Shown here piece after piece: positions 36,923 through 44,515 of a stretch of 64,000 bases of DNA. Position 1 is the stretch's first letter. The number at the start of each line of letters is the position of its first letter. The DNA is taken from assembly GCF_002101335.1 (NCBI RefSeq), contig NZ_CP020773.1:1116001-1180000 (forward strand), read 5' to 3'. The position numbers and the translations under genes are program-made. The DNA comes from Staphylococcus lutrae. GTDB taxonomy: Bacteria; Bacillota; Bacilli; Staphylococcales; Staphylococcaceae. The notes beneath the pieces are model-generated. The model had not been told where the DNA came from and did not search any database. It saw only the letters and a program-made list of their open reading frames with translations.

Positions 36923-37000
36923 ATGAAAGCGGAAACAAAGGTAGAGTATAAAAAACCCGAAGTTAAATCTGGTAAAGCACTGAGCCATCAATGTAATTAA
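36923..37000 (+). CDS. Putative RiPP precursor peptide (25 residues)
   Basis: A short ORF with AAGGAG (36908-36913) 9 bp before ATG 36923. An in-frame ATG at 36914 directly touches the ribosome site and is less likely. The peptide is charged at the front and carries YKKPEVKSG at residues 9-17, matching the YxxPx(L/V)xxG leader motif that RRE (PqqD-like) domains recognise in lasso-type precursors. It ends in ALSHQCN, with the only cysteine next to last. Two downstream enzymes each carry a PqqD-like domain. The likely scheme is leader = residues 1 to about 18, and core = the Cys-containing tail. No homologue is known to me; this rests on position, ribosome site and motif. Confidence 0.75.
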   Translation: MKAETKVEYKKPEVKSGKALSHQCN

Positions 37001-37006
37001 TGCATC

Positions 37007-37039
37007 AAGGTTATAGTTGATTTAATCAACTATAACCTT
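37007..37039 (+). terminator. Attenuator-like hairpin between precursor and modifying genes
   Basis: A perfect 14-bp stem AAGGTTATAGTTGA with its complement and a 5-nt loop, starting 7 bp after the precursor stop and ending 27 bp before the radical SAM gene. It is followed by ATTTATAT, a weak U-rich tail. This is the usual arrangement for making more precursor than enzyme transcript, or for 3'-end protection of the precursor mRNA. Confidence 0.7.
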
Positions 37040-37065
37040 ATTTATATGTATCTAGGGGGGATAAC

Positions 37066-38376
37066 ATGATTAAAGATATGCGACTAAGAAAAGATTTAAA
37101 AATTTTATTTAACCCTAAAACTAGTCAAATGCATAGATTAGATGATATGGGAGTTTTGTTTACAGAGGAATTACAAAAGAATACTTTTAATCAAGCTGTT
37201 ATTAACATATCAAATCAATTCAAAATATCAAAAGAAGAAGTTCATAATGACCTTTTAGAATTCCAAAAGAAAATATCTAGTAACATTTATCCAGTTGATT
37301 TTGATATTGAAAAGAGGCATGAGCACCCATTATCATTTCCACTTCGACTAGAAATTGAAGTAACTTCTTTATGCAATTGGAATTGTGGTTTTTGTTATAA
37401 CGTATGGAAAATAGACCCTAATTTATCTGATAAAGAAGTTAAAAAACAAATAAAACTCTTACCTCAGAAACATTTGGCTAAAGAAACAATTTTTAAAATA
37501 CTGAAAGAAGCTAGTAAAAAAGGATGTTTAACAGTCAGATATAGCGGTGGAGAAACTCTTTTACACCCTGATATAAAAGAAATATTAGATTATGGCGGAA
37601 AACTAGGATTACATCAAATTGTTTTTACAAATGGACATTTTATTAATGACTCAATGATTGAGAATTTCAAAAGAAATAATGTTGGTACTGTTTTAATTTC
37701 ATTACATGGCGATAAAACTACTCATAATTTTTTAACTGGACATAAATTTGCTTATGATAGAGCTATTAATGCTATAGAAAAATTATCAAATTCGGGAATT
37801 GATGTTGTGACAGAATTAACCTTAGTAAAAGATAATATTCAAAATTTAAAAAAAGTAGTATTAGATGCATATGAACATGGCAGCAAATACTTTAGTGTTA
37901 TGAGATATGTTCCAACTGGAAAAGATGATGAAAAATATGCTGTTAAATATAATGAATTGCCCGAATTGATAAAAAACCTTGACCAATTTATTGATGAAAA
38001 AGATTACATTAATATTGCATGGCCATGTGGTCAAAAAATGTGCTTGTCTGAAGAAGATAACCCTATTACTTTTAAATCTCCAATTTTTCAAAAAATAGAT
38101 AAACAATTTACTGGAAGCTGTGAGTCTGGAATTACTTGGGCAAGTATATCTTTTGATGGTAGGTTGAGAAACTGTCCTCATAGTAATGTTTATTTTGGAG
38201 ATGTAGCTCAAAATAATATTGAAAGTTTATGGCAGAAATTGACAACGAAAGTCCATGAAGTATTACAACCTAGAAATAGTTGTTCAGGTTGTCAATTTTT
38301 AAGTAAATGTCAAGGTGGTTGTCATTTGAAATACTTTTTTGATAAAGAAACTACAAAAATAAATTCTTTTTGTTAG
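37066..38376 (+). CDS. Radical SAM/SPASM peptide maturase with N-terminal PqqD-like (RRE) domain
   Basis: A 436-residue enzyme. Residues about 5-70 (ILFNPKTSQMHRLDDMG... then VHNDLLEFQKKI) follow the PqqD-like RRE pattern for binding a precursor leader. The radical SAM cluster is Cys103-Cys107-Cys110 in SLCNWNCGFCYN, and the SAM-binding GGE lies in RYSGGETLL near 167. The C-terminal part is a SPASM domain with cysteines in WPCGQKMC, GSCES, RNCPHS, SCSGC, KCQGGC and the last residue, enough for two auxiliary Fe-S clusters. Such enzymes make C-C, C-S or C-O crosslinks or epimers in peptides. It lies 65 bp after the precursor, starts behind AGGGGGG, and is 14 bp from the next gene. GC content is much lower than in flanking core genes, indicating transfer. 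Confidence 0.88.
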   Translation: MIKDMRLRKDLKILFNPKTSQMHRLDDMGVLFTEELQKNTFNQAVINISNQFKISKEEVHNDLLEFQKKISSNIYPVDFDIEKRHEHPLSFPLRLEIEVTSLCNWNCGFCYNVWKIDPNLSDKEVKKQIKLLPQKHLAKETIFKILKEASKKGCLTVRYSGGETLLHPDIKEILDYGGKLGLHQIVFTNGHFINDSMIENFKRNNVGTVLISLHGDKTTHNFLTGHKFAYDRAINAIEKLSNSGIDVVTELTLVKDNIQNLKKVVLDAYEHGSKYFSVMRYVPTGKDDEKYAVKYNELPELIKNLDQFIDEKDYINIAWPCGQKMCLSEEDNPITFKSPIFQKIDKQFTGSCESGITWASISFDGRLRNCPHSNVYFGDVAQNNIESLWQKLTTKVHEVLQPRNSCSGCQFLSKCQGGCHLKYFFDKETTKINSFC

Positions 38377-38390
38377 GAGGAGTGAACAAA

Positions 38391-39434
38391 ATGATTAAAC
38401 TCTACGGTGGAGATAAACAATTTTCCTCATGGTCTATGCGAGCTTATATATTATTAGAAGAATCAAAACTTGATTATGACTATAAAATGATTGGTTTGGA
38501 CTGGCCGGTAAAATACCATGAAAATGGAGACATTGAAATAATAACTGGAGATAACGATTACGAAATTCCAAAAGAACCAGCATCTGGTTGTGGTTGCCAA
38601 TTGACCCAAATATTAAAAAATGATTCTACTGGTTTAATAAAAAATAGTTTTTCTAAATTTTTACCTCGCGTTCCAATTTTAATTGATACTACAAATAACA
38701 TTGTCATTTCAGATATTTTAGTTATGGAACAATATTTAAGAGATTTCCACAACATTAATTTGTTATCTGATAATAAAACGTTACAATATGAAATCTTAAC
38801 TTTTTGTAGCCACATACACGCTGATTTATTACCTTTAATGAGTGAGATGTCATTTTCAAATTCATTTAGATCTCCTAATAAATCTGATATTGGTGAAGTT
38901 GGGATTACTCAATTAAATGAAACTTTATCTTTATTAAATAATATCTTAAATAAATACGAAAAAAGCTTTCTTTTTGATGATAATTTAACATTTGCAGACA
39001 TAATGTTTGCTCCTATCGCAAAACAAATAGATGGTTGGAACATTGAAATAAGAAATTCTAAAATTAGAGAATATATAAATGTATTATTAAATCATTACTC
39101 TATAAAAAAATACATTTCTGAAGCAAAACAATTTTACGATAATATTGATAACTCTATAGTAGATTCTCCAAAATGGATAGTGTCTCATTATAGATATCAT
39201 ACCGATTTAAAAATGCTAAATAACCCCAAATATGATGTTTATCATATCCTAGATAATAGCACAGCAGAATTATTTTATTCTTTAGCAGTAAAAGACCATT
39301 CTAAAACTGATATCATTAATTTCGTGAGTACTAAATTTAACGTTGATAAAGATACTATCAAACAAGATGTAGAAGATTTTTTCAAACTACTTCATCCTAA
39401 TTCTTTATATAAGGATAAACTAAAAGATGCGTAA
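38391..39434 (+). CDS. Glutathione S-transferase-like protein fused to a C-terminal PqqD-like (RRE) domain
   Basis: A 347-residue protein. The N-terminus is a thioredoxin-fold GST domain (IKLYGGDKQFSSWSMRAYIL, with the SSWSxR pattern of GSTs), interrupted by an insert containing SGCGCQLTQ (about 67-75), and continues with RVPILIDTTNNIVISDI. A helical GST C-domain follows. From about 275 the sequence (VYHILDNSTAELFYSLAV... then DTIKQDVEDFFKLL) has the PqqD-like pattern, i.e. an RRE. ATG 38391 has AGGAGG 8 bp upstream; a longer frame starts before the upstream stop without such a site. Staphylococci make bacillithiol rather than glutathione, so the thiol substrate, if any, is open. It overlaps the exporter gene by 8 bp. 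Probably it acts on the leader-bound precursor, perhaps at its single cysteine. Confidence 0.8.
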   Translation: MIKLYGGDKQFSSWSMRAYILLEESKLDYDYKMIGLDWPVKYHENGDIEIITGDNDYEIPKEPASGCGCQLTQILKNDSTGLIKNSFSKFLPRVPILIDTTNNIVISDILVMEQYLRDFHNINLLSDNKTLQYEILTFCSHIHADLLPLMSEMSFSNSFRSPNKSDIGEVGITQLNETLSLLNNILNKYEKSFLFDDNLTFADIMFAPIAKQIDGWNIEIRNSKIREYINVLLNHYSIKKYISEAKQFYDNIDNSIVDSPKWIVSHYRYHTDLKMLNNPKYDVYHILDNSTAELFYSLAVKDHSKTDIINFVSTKFNVDKDTIKQDVEDFFKLLHPNSLYKDKLKDA

Positions 39435-40599
39435 TTCTTTCATCTTTTCTGAATTTAACCGACTACTTATTAATGATATGTTAATATACTTAATACCTCT
39501 TTTCGGAATAACTCTATATAACTTTTCCGATTCCAAAGTAGTTTTTCTTACTTCAACTTATTCAATTGGTTTTATTATTTTTAGTAAGATTTCTGGTTAT
39601 ATTATTGATCGATTTAAAAGCATAAAGATACCTATTCATTTTTATATTATTTTTATAGTTGTTAATATTATTTATATAATGACAATAGTAAATAATTACA
39701 GTAATTTCATTACTTTTTTAATTTTTATAATAATATTGAGTTTAATATCTACTACATTAGAGATTAACACCAGTGTTTTTATCCCTGATTACTTCAGTGG
39801 GAATTTAACTTCTATAAACAGTTTAGTTCAATTAATGAGATCTATAGTTAATTTTGTTTCTCCTATTTTTTCTTTTGTATTCACTAATAATTTCGTTTTA
39901 GCCTTATTAGTTATGTTTATTTTACAAATGGTGAATCTTCTTATCTATTTAAATATGGGTTATAAAACTAAAAACACTGTTTCTAAAAAAAGAGAAAAGT
40001 CATCACCCAATGAAAAAACTAATGATAAAAACTCTTTTCTTTACATTATTAACAACAAACAAATTTTATTAATAGTAATAATAACCATGGGCATAAATTT
40101 TTCTATGACTATTTTAACTAATACTATTGTTTTGTATATGATCCGATATCTTAATTTACAACATTATATAGCTGGAGTGATTATAAGTATTTTATCCTTT
40201 GGTGCAATAATAGGGTCTATGTTGCCCAAAATAATTATTAAAAATATAGGATTTGAAAAATCTATTGGGCTTATGAATTTAATTTTAAGCATTCCCTTTA
40301 TATTCTTAATCTCAAAATCTTATTTATTCTTTTTAGGAGTTTTTTTAGGATTTCTCTCTCGCAGTTTTGGAAGTATCTTAAGAACAACTGTTCAATATAG
40401 AATTATACCTGAAAATATAAGAGGTAATATAAACTCTACTATATATTTATTTACATGGGGGACAATTCCACTTGCTGGATATACAGCTTCTTTATTATTA
40501 AAAATATTAACTCTCCATGATTTGTATATTTTGATTTCTATTATATTCATAGTATCTAATGGTCTTTTCATAATTAGTTTTCATTCAAAAAAACCATAA
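39427..40599 (+). CDS. MFS transporter of the RiPP-like cluster
   Basis: A 390-residue protein with about 12 hydrophobic helices and a central basic loop (KTKNTVSKKREKSSPNEK). The first loop, SKISGYIIDRFKSIKI, resembles the MFS A motif. It overlaps the GST-RRE gene by 8 bp, so it is translationally coupled. The likely role is export of the matured peptide or producer immunity; the small predicted core makes an MFS pump plausible in place of an ABC exporter. No peptidase is fused or adjacent, so leader removal must use another protease. The stop lies only about 18 bp from the group II intron 3' end. Confidence 0.82.
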   Translation: MRNSFIFSEFNRLLINDMLIYLIPLFGITLYNFSDSKVVFLTSTYSIGFIIFSKISGYIIDRFKSIKIPIHFYIIFIVVNIIYIMTIVNNYSNFITFLIFIIILSLISTTLEINTSVFIPDYFSGNLTSINSLVQLMRSIVNFVSPIFSFVFTNNFVLALLVMFILQMVNLLIYLNMGYKTKNTVSKKREKSSPNEKTNDKNSFLYIINNKQILLIVIITMGINFSMTILTNTIVLYMIRYLNLQHYIAGVIISILSFGAIIGSMLPKIIIKNIGFEKSIGLMNLILSIPFIFLISKSYLFFLGVFLGFLSRSFGSILRTTVQYRIIPENIRGNINSTIYLFTWGTIPLAGYTASLLLKILTLHDLYILISIIFIVSNGLFIISFHSKKP

Positions 40600-40696
40600 G
40601 TTCATACGGTACACTAAATCGAGTAGGAGAATAGCCATTAATTGACTATTCGTCCTCTCACACCACCGAGTGTACGGTTCAATATCTTGCGTAAGC

Positions 40697-40745
40697 CAAC
40701 TCTACAAGTGGGGGTTAATGGTATTAACCCCCACTTGTAGAGTTG
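40697..40745. repeat. Perfect 23-bp inverted repeat inside the intron remnant
   Basis: The arms 40697-40719 and 40723-40745 are fully complementary around a 3-nt loop, with TTTTG just right of it. The minus-strand arm still encodes the maturase C-terminal residues QLYKWGLIPLTP, and the other arm has lost coding sense. It probably arose by fold-back rearrangement during intron decay. On the plus strand it can act as a strong terminator for the RiPP-like operon. Confidence 0.7.
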
Positions 40746-40869
40746 TTTTGTTGTAAGCGCACGATGAACCTCGTACGTGTATAAATGCTAATTTAAAAAT
40801 GTACACTCTCGCTTGAATAAGTATGTACAAAAACGACTGTTTTAATCATAATTTGATTGAGGTGAAATT

Positions 40870-42153
40870 ATGAACTATACAGTCAAAATAGATACAGAAA
40901 TTAAAATCACAAGCCTTTCAGACTTACCAAAGCTGAAAGAAATGATGGAGAGTGCAAAAATGAAAATCAATAAAAGCAAGTTAGCTCGGGATCTTGGTAA
41001 AGATAGACGGACAATCGACAAATACTTAAAAGGTTACACACCGTCAAGTTCTCGAAAAAGAACTTCAAAAGTTGATAAATATTACAATGTAATCCAACTA
41101 CTTTTATCAGAAGAAAGCCCACAAACCTTTTATTATAAAAGAGTATTATGGCAGTATCTCAAAGATAATCATGGCTTAGATTGTTCTCAATCACTTTTTA
41201 GAAGTTATATATCGAAGCACAAAACATTTAATGATTATTTTAAAACGGGGGCTAAAATTAAAACGCTTAAAAGCGTGGCACGTTACGAAACGGCACCAGG
41301 CACTCAAGCACAAGTGGACTGGAAAGAAAACATCAAATTTAGATTGAAAGACGGCAATGTCATTGAAGTTCATATCGCCATGTTAATCCTGTCTTACTCT
41401 AGATTTCGAATTTTTAATATTTCAACCACAAAATCACAAGAAATTCTGAAGTCTTTTTTAACCCAGTCATTTGAAATGATTGGCGGGGTGCCTAAAGAAC
41501 TACTCACAGATAATATGAAAGCAGTGATGGATCAGCCCCGTACAAGATTCAGTAAAGGACAAATCAATCGTCGATTCGAACAATTCGCACATGATATGGG
41601 AACAAAAATACGACCGTGTATAGCAGGGAGACCTATGACAAAGGGTAAAGTGGAAGCTTCTATGAAACTACTTGATGAAATCCATGCCTATCAAGGCAAA
41701 TTTAATTTGTCTGAGCTTCATGCATATATCTCAAAACTGAATCAAAGAGTGAATTATCAACTACATCAGGGTACGGGAAAAATACCGATTATTGAATTAG
41801 AAAAAGAAAAGAGCCACTTACTTCCACTTCCTACGGAAAAAGTAAGAGACTCCTATAGAATAATTGGACAACATGTAAAAGTTAACGCTTCCAATATGAT
41901 TACGTACCAAGGCAATCAATATTCAGTACCATCTGAATATGCCAGAAAGCGCGTGCAATTACAAGTATTCAATCATGAACTACATGTATATTATAACATG
42001 AAGCTGATAGCGTGCCACTCTATAAGTAACGCCAAGTTGAATTATAAAGAAGCACATTATATTGAAGCACTACAATTATCATCCCCATATTATCCAGACA
42101 TTGACGATTTAGCGAAAGAAAATTTAAAAGCCATTGGAGAGATGTATGAATGA
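40870..42153 (+). CDS. istA: IS21-family transposase IstA
   Basis: A 427-residue DDE transposase. The N-terminal HTH is SKLARDLGKDRRTIDKYLKG (about 37-56). The rve catalytic core begins QAQVDWKENIKF (first Asp near 160), continues with PKELLTDNMKAVM (second Asp near 218) and KGKVEASMKLLDEI (Glu near 260). The C-terminal Mu-type beta domain contains VSVPSEY-like NQYSVPSEYARKRV. AGGTG precedes the ATG. The frame overlaps istB by 4 bp. It appears intact, so the element may be active. Confidence 0.92.
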   Translation: MNYTVKIDTEIKITSLSDLPKLKEMMESAKMKINKSKLARDLGKDRRTIDKYLKGYTPSSSRKRTSKVDKYYNVIQLLLSEESPQTFYYKRVLWQYLKDNHGLDCSQSLFRSYISKHKTFNDYFKTGAKIKTLKSVARYETAPGTQAQVDWKENIKFRLKDGNVIEVHIAMLILSYSRFRIFNISTTKSQEILKSFLTQSFEMIGGVPKELLTDNMKAVMDQPRTRFSKGQINRRFEQFAHDMGTKIRPCIAGRPMTKGKVEASMKLLDEIHAYQGKFNLSELHAYISKLNQRVNYQLHQGTGKIPIIELEKEKSHLLPLPTEKVRDSYRIIGQHVKVNASNMITYQGNQYSVPSEYARKRVQLQVFNHELHVYYNMKLIACHSISNAKLNYKEAHYIEALQLSSPYYPDIDDLAKENLKAIGEMYE

Positions 42154-42911
42154 TGAAAACGAATTCTAACTATAGACAGCTTCTAGATAATTTAGAGTAT
42201 CTGAAAATGAAACAAATGATATTACATCTGGATGAAGTTGTAGATTTTAATATTAGGAACGATGGTTCTATTATAGATGCTTTGATTAAGCTGACGAACT
42301 ATGAAGTGGATATAAGAGAAAAAAATATGATTCAATCTATGGTTAAGGTGGCGGGGTTTCCATTTCAAAAGGAGCTGAATAGCTTTGATTTTGAGTTTCA
42401 ACCGAGTATTAATCCACAGCAAATCAAGGATTTTATGTCTTTAAGATTTATAGAAAACAAAGAAAACATCGTTTTTTTAGGTCCTAGTGGGGTGGGTAAA
42501 ACCCACCTCGCAACCGCCTTAGGCATAGCTGCTGCTAAAAAAAGAAACAGCACCTACTTTATAAAATGCCAGCAGTTGATTGAGGATTTACGTAAGGCTC
42601 ACAATGAAGGGAGGCTTGAAACTAGGCTTAAACATTATAGTAAATATAAGCTTTTAATTATTGATGAAATTGGATATTTACCGATTGATGTTGAAGACGC
42701 AAAGTTGTTTTTTCAAGTTATTGATCGTCGATATGAAAAGAAAAGCACGATACTTACCACGAATATTAATTTTAAAGCATGGGATGAGGTATTCCAAGAT
42801 ACGAAGATAGCGAACGCAATCTTAGACCGCGTATTGCATCATGCCTCAATCGTATCTATCGTTGGAAAGTCTTATAGACTAAAAAACCATTTCCCTTCAG
42901 AAAAAGAATAA
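42150..42911 (+). CDS. istB: IS21-family helper ATPase IstB
   Basis: A 253-residue AAA+ ATPase. Walker A is GPSGVGKTH (about 111-119), Walker B LLIIDEIGYLP (about 168-178), sensor I STILTTNINF and the arginine-finger region ILDRVLHHASIV follow. IstB chooses target DNA and activates IstA for cut-and-paste transposition. It starts within the end of istA. It appears complete. Confidence 0.92.
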   Translation: MMKTNSNYRQLLDNLEYLKMKQMILHLDEVVDFNIRNDGSIIDALIKLTNYEVDIREKNMIQSMVKVAGFPFQKELNSFDFEFQPSINPQQIKDFMSLRFIENKENIVFLGPSGVGKTHLATALGIAAAKKRNSTYFIKCQQLIEDLRKAHNEGRLETRLKHYSKYKLLIIDEIGYLPIDVEDAKLFFQVIDRRYEKKSTILTTNINFKAWDEVFQDTKIANAILDRVLHHASIVSIVGKSYRLKNHFPSEKE

Positions 42912-42970
42912 AACTGTACATGCTTATTTAAGCAAAATTGTACATATTTATCTTGACGTTTATATACGTG

Positions 42971-43215
42971 TTTGATAACCGCCAATATTCCTTGCGAGAC
43001 TGTGCGATCTTCATTGCACTTCTATGGTCAAGACCATATTGGCGCAACATCTTATATTTTGTTCTTACTCTTTTCCACCGTTTAAGAATGAGTTGTCTAA
43101 GTCGGCGTTTTAGCCAAGATTGCGTGGTTTCAATAAATCCTCTGATAAAACCTCTACCAAAGTAATTGATCCAACCTCTCGTCACTTGGTTAATTTCAGC
43201 GATAATGTCTTTTGT
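42971..43215 (-). pseudogene. Group II intron reverse transcriptase/maturase, C-terminal fragment
   Basis: Minus-strand frame reads LLTKDIIAEINQVTRGWINYFG, then a basic maturase X-domain segment (LKRRLRQLILKRWKRVRTKY) and SRKEYWRLSNTY, where the IS21 copy cuts it. The frame resumes left of the element (EVHRALTTKQLYKWG). All RT catalytic motifs are missing, replaced by IS remnant sequence on the upstream side. Non-functional. Confidence 0.85.
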
Positions 43216-43474
43216 TAATAGCGGTTTAAAAATGATGTTTTTTGGCGGTTTGAAAATGTCGTTTTTTAGCGGTTTAAGATTGTCTCATATTTAAGGATTT
43301 TTCGTTTTTATAATCTTTTAATCGATAAGATTCTCCAGTAATTTTAAATACTTTAGAGTGGTGAATTAATCGATCAATTATAGCTGCTGATGCAATCTTA
43401 TTACTAAATGACTCACCTCAACTAGAAAACGGAATATTAGTCGTAATTATTGTTGATTTCATTTCATATGGAAT
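43205..43474 (-). pseudogene. Decayed IS21-type remnant: istB C-terminus with in-frame stop and IS end
   Basis: The minus strand encodes an IstB tail (MKSTIITTNIPFSS, stop, GESFSNKIASAAIIDRLIHH, then KITGESYRLKDY) ending at TAA 43274-43276. A TGA replaces the conserved Trp. Beyond it lie repeated agcggttta motifs (43216-43275), typical of multiple IS21 terminal repeats. This is a different copy from the intact IS21 nearby; its istA and most of istB are gone. The upstream junction with intron sequence is at about 43472. Confidence 0.8.
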
Positions 43475-43904
43475 GTCAACAGTTTCCCGTATTCTGTACT
43501 TCGTAAATCTGTAACCTCCAATCTTTACTTTGTATTGAATATTGTTCGGTCCTTCGGTACATTTTCCCTACTATGACCTCTGCTGACTTCTCATCATTCG
43601 TTGTTACTACGATATTTCTATCGCTGGTGAGACCTCCCCGGGTAAGGTGTAACCCCTTTACACTCATGCCACCGCATCATTTACGATATAGAACTCGGGT
43701 AGTATGGGACTTCATCTTGTTCAGCAGACTCATCCATTCTATAACGCCTTAGTATGATATTTCTGTTCGTCGGTGCGAGTGTTTGCGTCCGACTTCCTTC
43801 AGATTCCACTTCACAATGGACACCCTTGTCTTTCGCTAACAGTTCCTACTACCAAGTCTGTAACGGACTTTCACCGTCAAGGTGTTACCCATGCCGGGCG
43901 CACC

Positions 43905-43962
43905 CAAAAAAGCTCGGACTGTCTGTGGAATAGCTATCAACTATCCCAAAACAATCCGAGCT
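43905..43962 (-). terminator. dps terminator, target of the group II intron
   Basis: Stem AGCTCGGA/TCCGAGCT with an inner GGGATAG/CTATTCC stem and six T on the minus strand, directly followed by GG and the intron GTGCG. Confidence 0.85.
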
Positions 43963-43972
43963 CATCAAAATC

Positions 43973-44419
43973 TTAACCCACAAAAGCTTTTAACATCCAG
44001 ATATGCTGTTCTAATTCTGTTGTAATTTCAATAAACATATCGGCTGAGCGATCATCTCCAGCTTCTTCAGCATTACCTTGTGCGACTTTCAATTCCTTCA
44101 CAATCGTTTCAAAATCTGAAGCCAATTGTGACACCATTGCGTCCGCACTGATACCATATTCTGCTTCATCAATGCTAGACACTTCTAACACTTCACTCAT
44201 TTTACCGATAGGGTGGCCTTCTAACGCCAATGCACGTTCTGCAATCTCATCGACATAAATCGCCACTTTATTATATAACTCTTCAAATTTTTCATGTAAA
44301 GCGAAGAAGTTGTGACCTTTCACATACCAATGATAGTTATGAATTTTTGTCCATAATACTGTGAAATTTGATAATTGTAAGTTTAAATCTTTAACGACTT
44401 GTTCTCTACCTTGAGCCAT
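43973..44419 (-). CDS. dps: Dps/MrgA-family ferritin-like DNA-protection protein
   Basis: A 148-residue Dps protein. It carries the intersubunit ferroxidase motifs HNYHWYVKGHNFFALHEKFEE (about 27-47) with the His-Asp/Glu ligands, and the second motif DEIAERALALEGHPIGKM (about 57-74). It forms 12-mers that bind DNA and oxidise Fe(II) with peroxide, limiting Fenton damage. In staphylococci the gene is usually under PerR; I could not see a clear PerR box in the short upstream gap. It is well preserved despite the intron at its terminator. Confidence 0.93.
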   Translation of the reverse strand: MAQGREQVVKDLNLQLSNFTVLWTKIHNYHWYVKGHNFFALHEKFEELYNKVAIYVDEIAERALALEGHPIGKMSEVLEVSSIDEAEYGISADAMVSQLASDFETIVKELKVAQGNAEEAGDDRSADMFIEITTELEQHIWMLKAFVG

Positions 44420-44515
44420 CTTTTATCTCACCTTTCTTATGATTCATTTTTACATATCCGTTCATCTGTTGCTAAAGTCGTACTTCAACAACAATTGTAC
44501 GCATGAATGTATGGT

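Larger units (their letters stand above)
40780..42964 (+). mobile_element. Complete IS21-family insertion sequence
   Basis: A 2,185-bp element with imperfect terminal repeats starting TATAAA at both ends (TATAAATGCTAAT and TATAAACGTCAAG), and further internal TGTACA-containing repeats at both sides, as is usual for IS21. It is flanked by the 6-bp direct repeat TACGTG (40774-40779 and 42965-42970). Removing the element and one repeat restores the maturase frame (LSNTYEVHRALTT). It encodes istA and istB with a 4-bp overlap and looks intact. Confidence 0.88.
40617..43903 (-). mobile_element. Degenerate group II intron, interrupted by two IS21-type insertions
   Basis: On the minus strand the 5' end is GTGCGCCCGG at 43903, followed by a conserved intron domain-I type sequence to about 43475. 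The 3' end reads GGTGGTGTGAGAGG and then a domain VI-like hairpin (AATAG...CTATT) ending CTACTCGAT near 40617. The maturase is mostly lost: only its X/thumb-end region survives at 42971-43215 plus a short piece left of the IS21 copy. The domain V region appears shortened, so splicing is unlikely. The 5' end abuts the T-run and GG of the dps terminator, the insertion habit of class C introns. Class assignment is inference. Confidence 0.78.

Noticed and set aside
38370..38390. Longer N-terminus for the GST-RRE protein
   Set aside because: The upstream start overlaps the radical SAM stop and precedes the AGGAGG site; ATG 38391 has correct spacing.
43476..43667. 63-codon minus-strand frame inside the intron 5' domain
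   Set aside because: It lies in structured intron RNA sequence and is cut by the IS remnant; no domain, better explained as non-coding intron.
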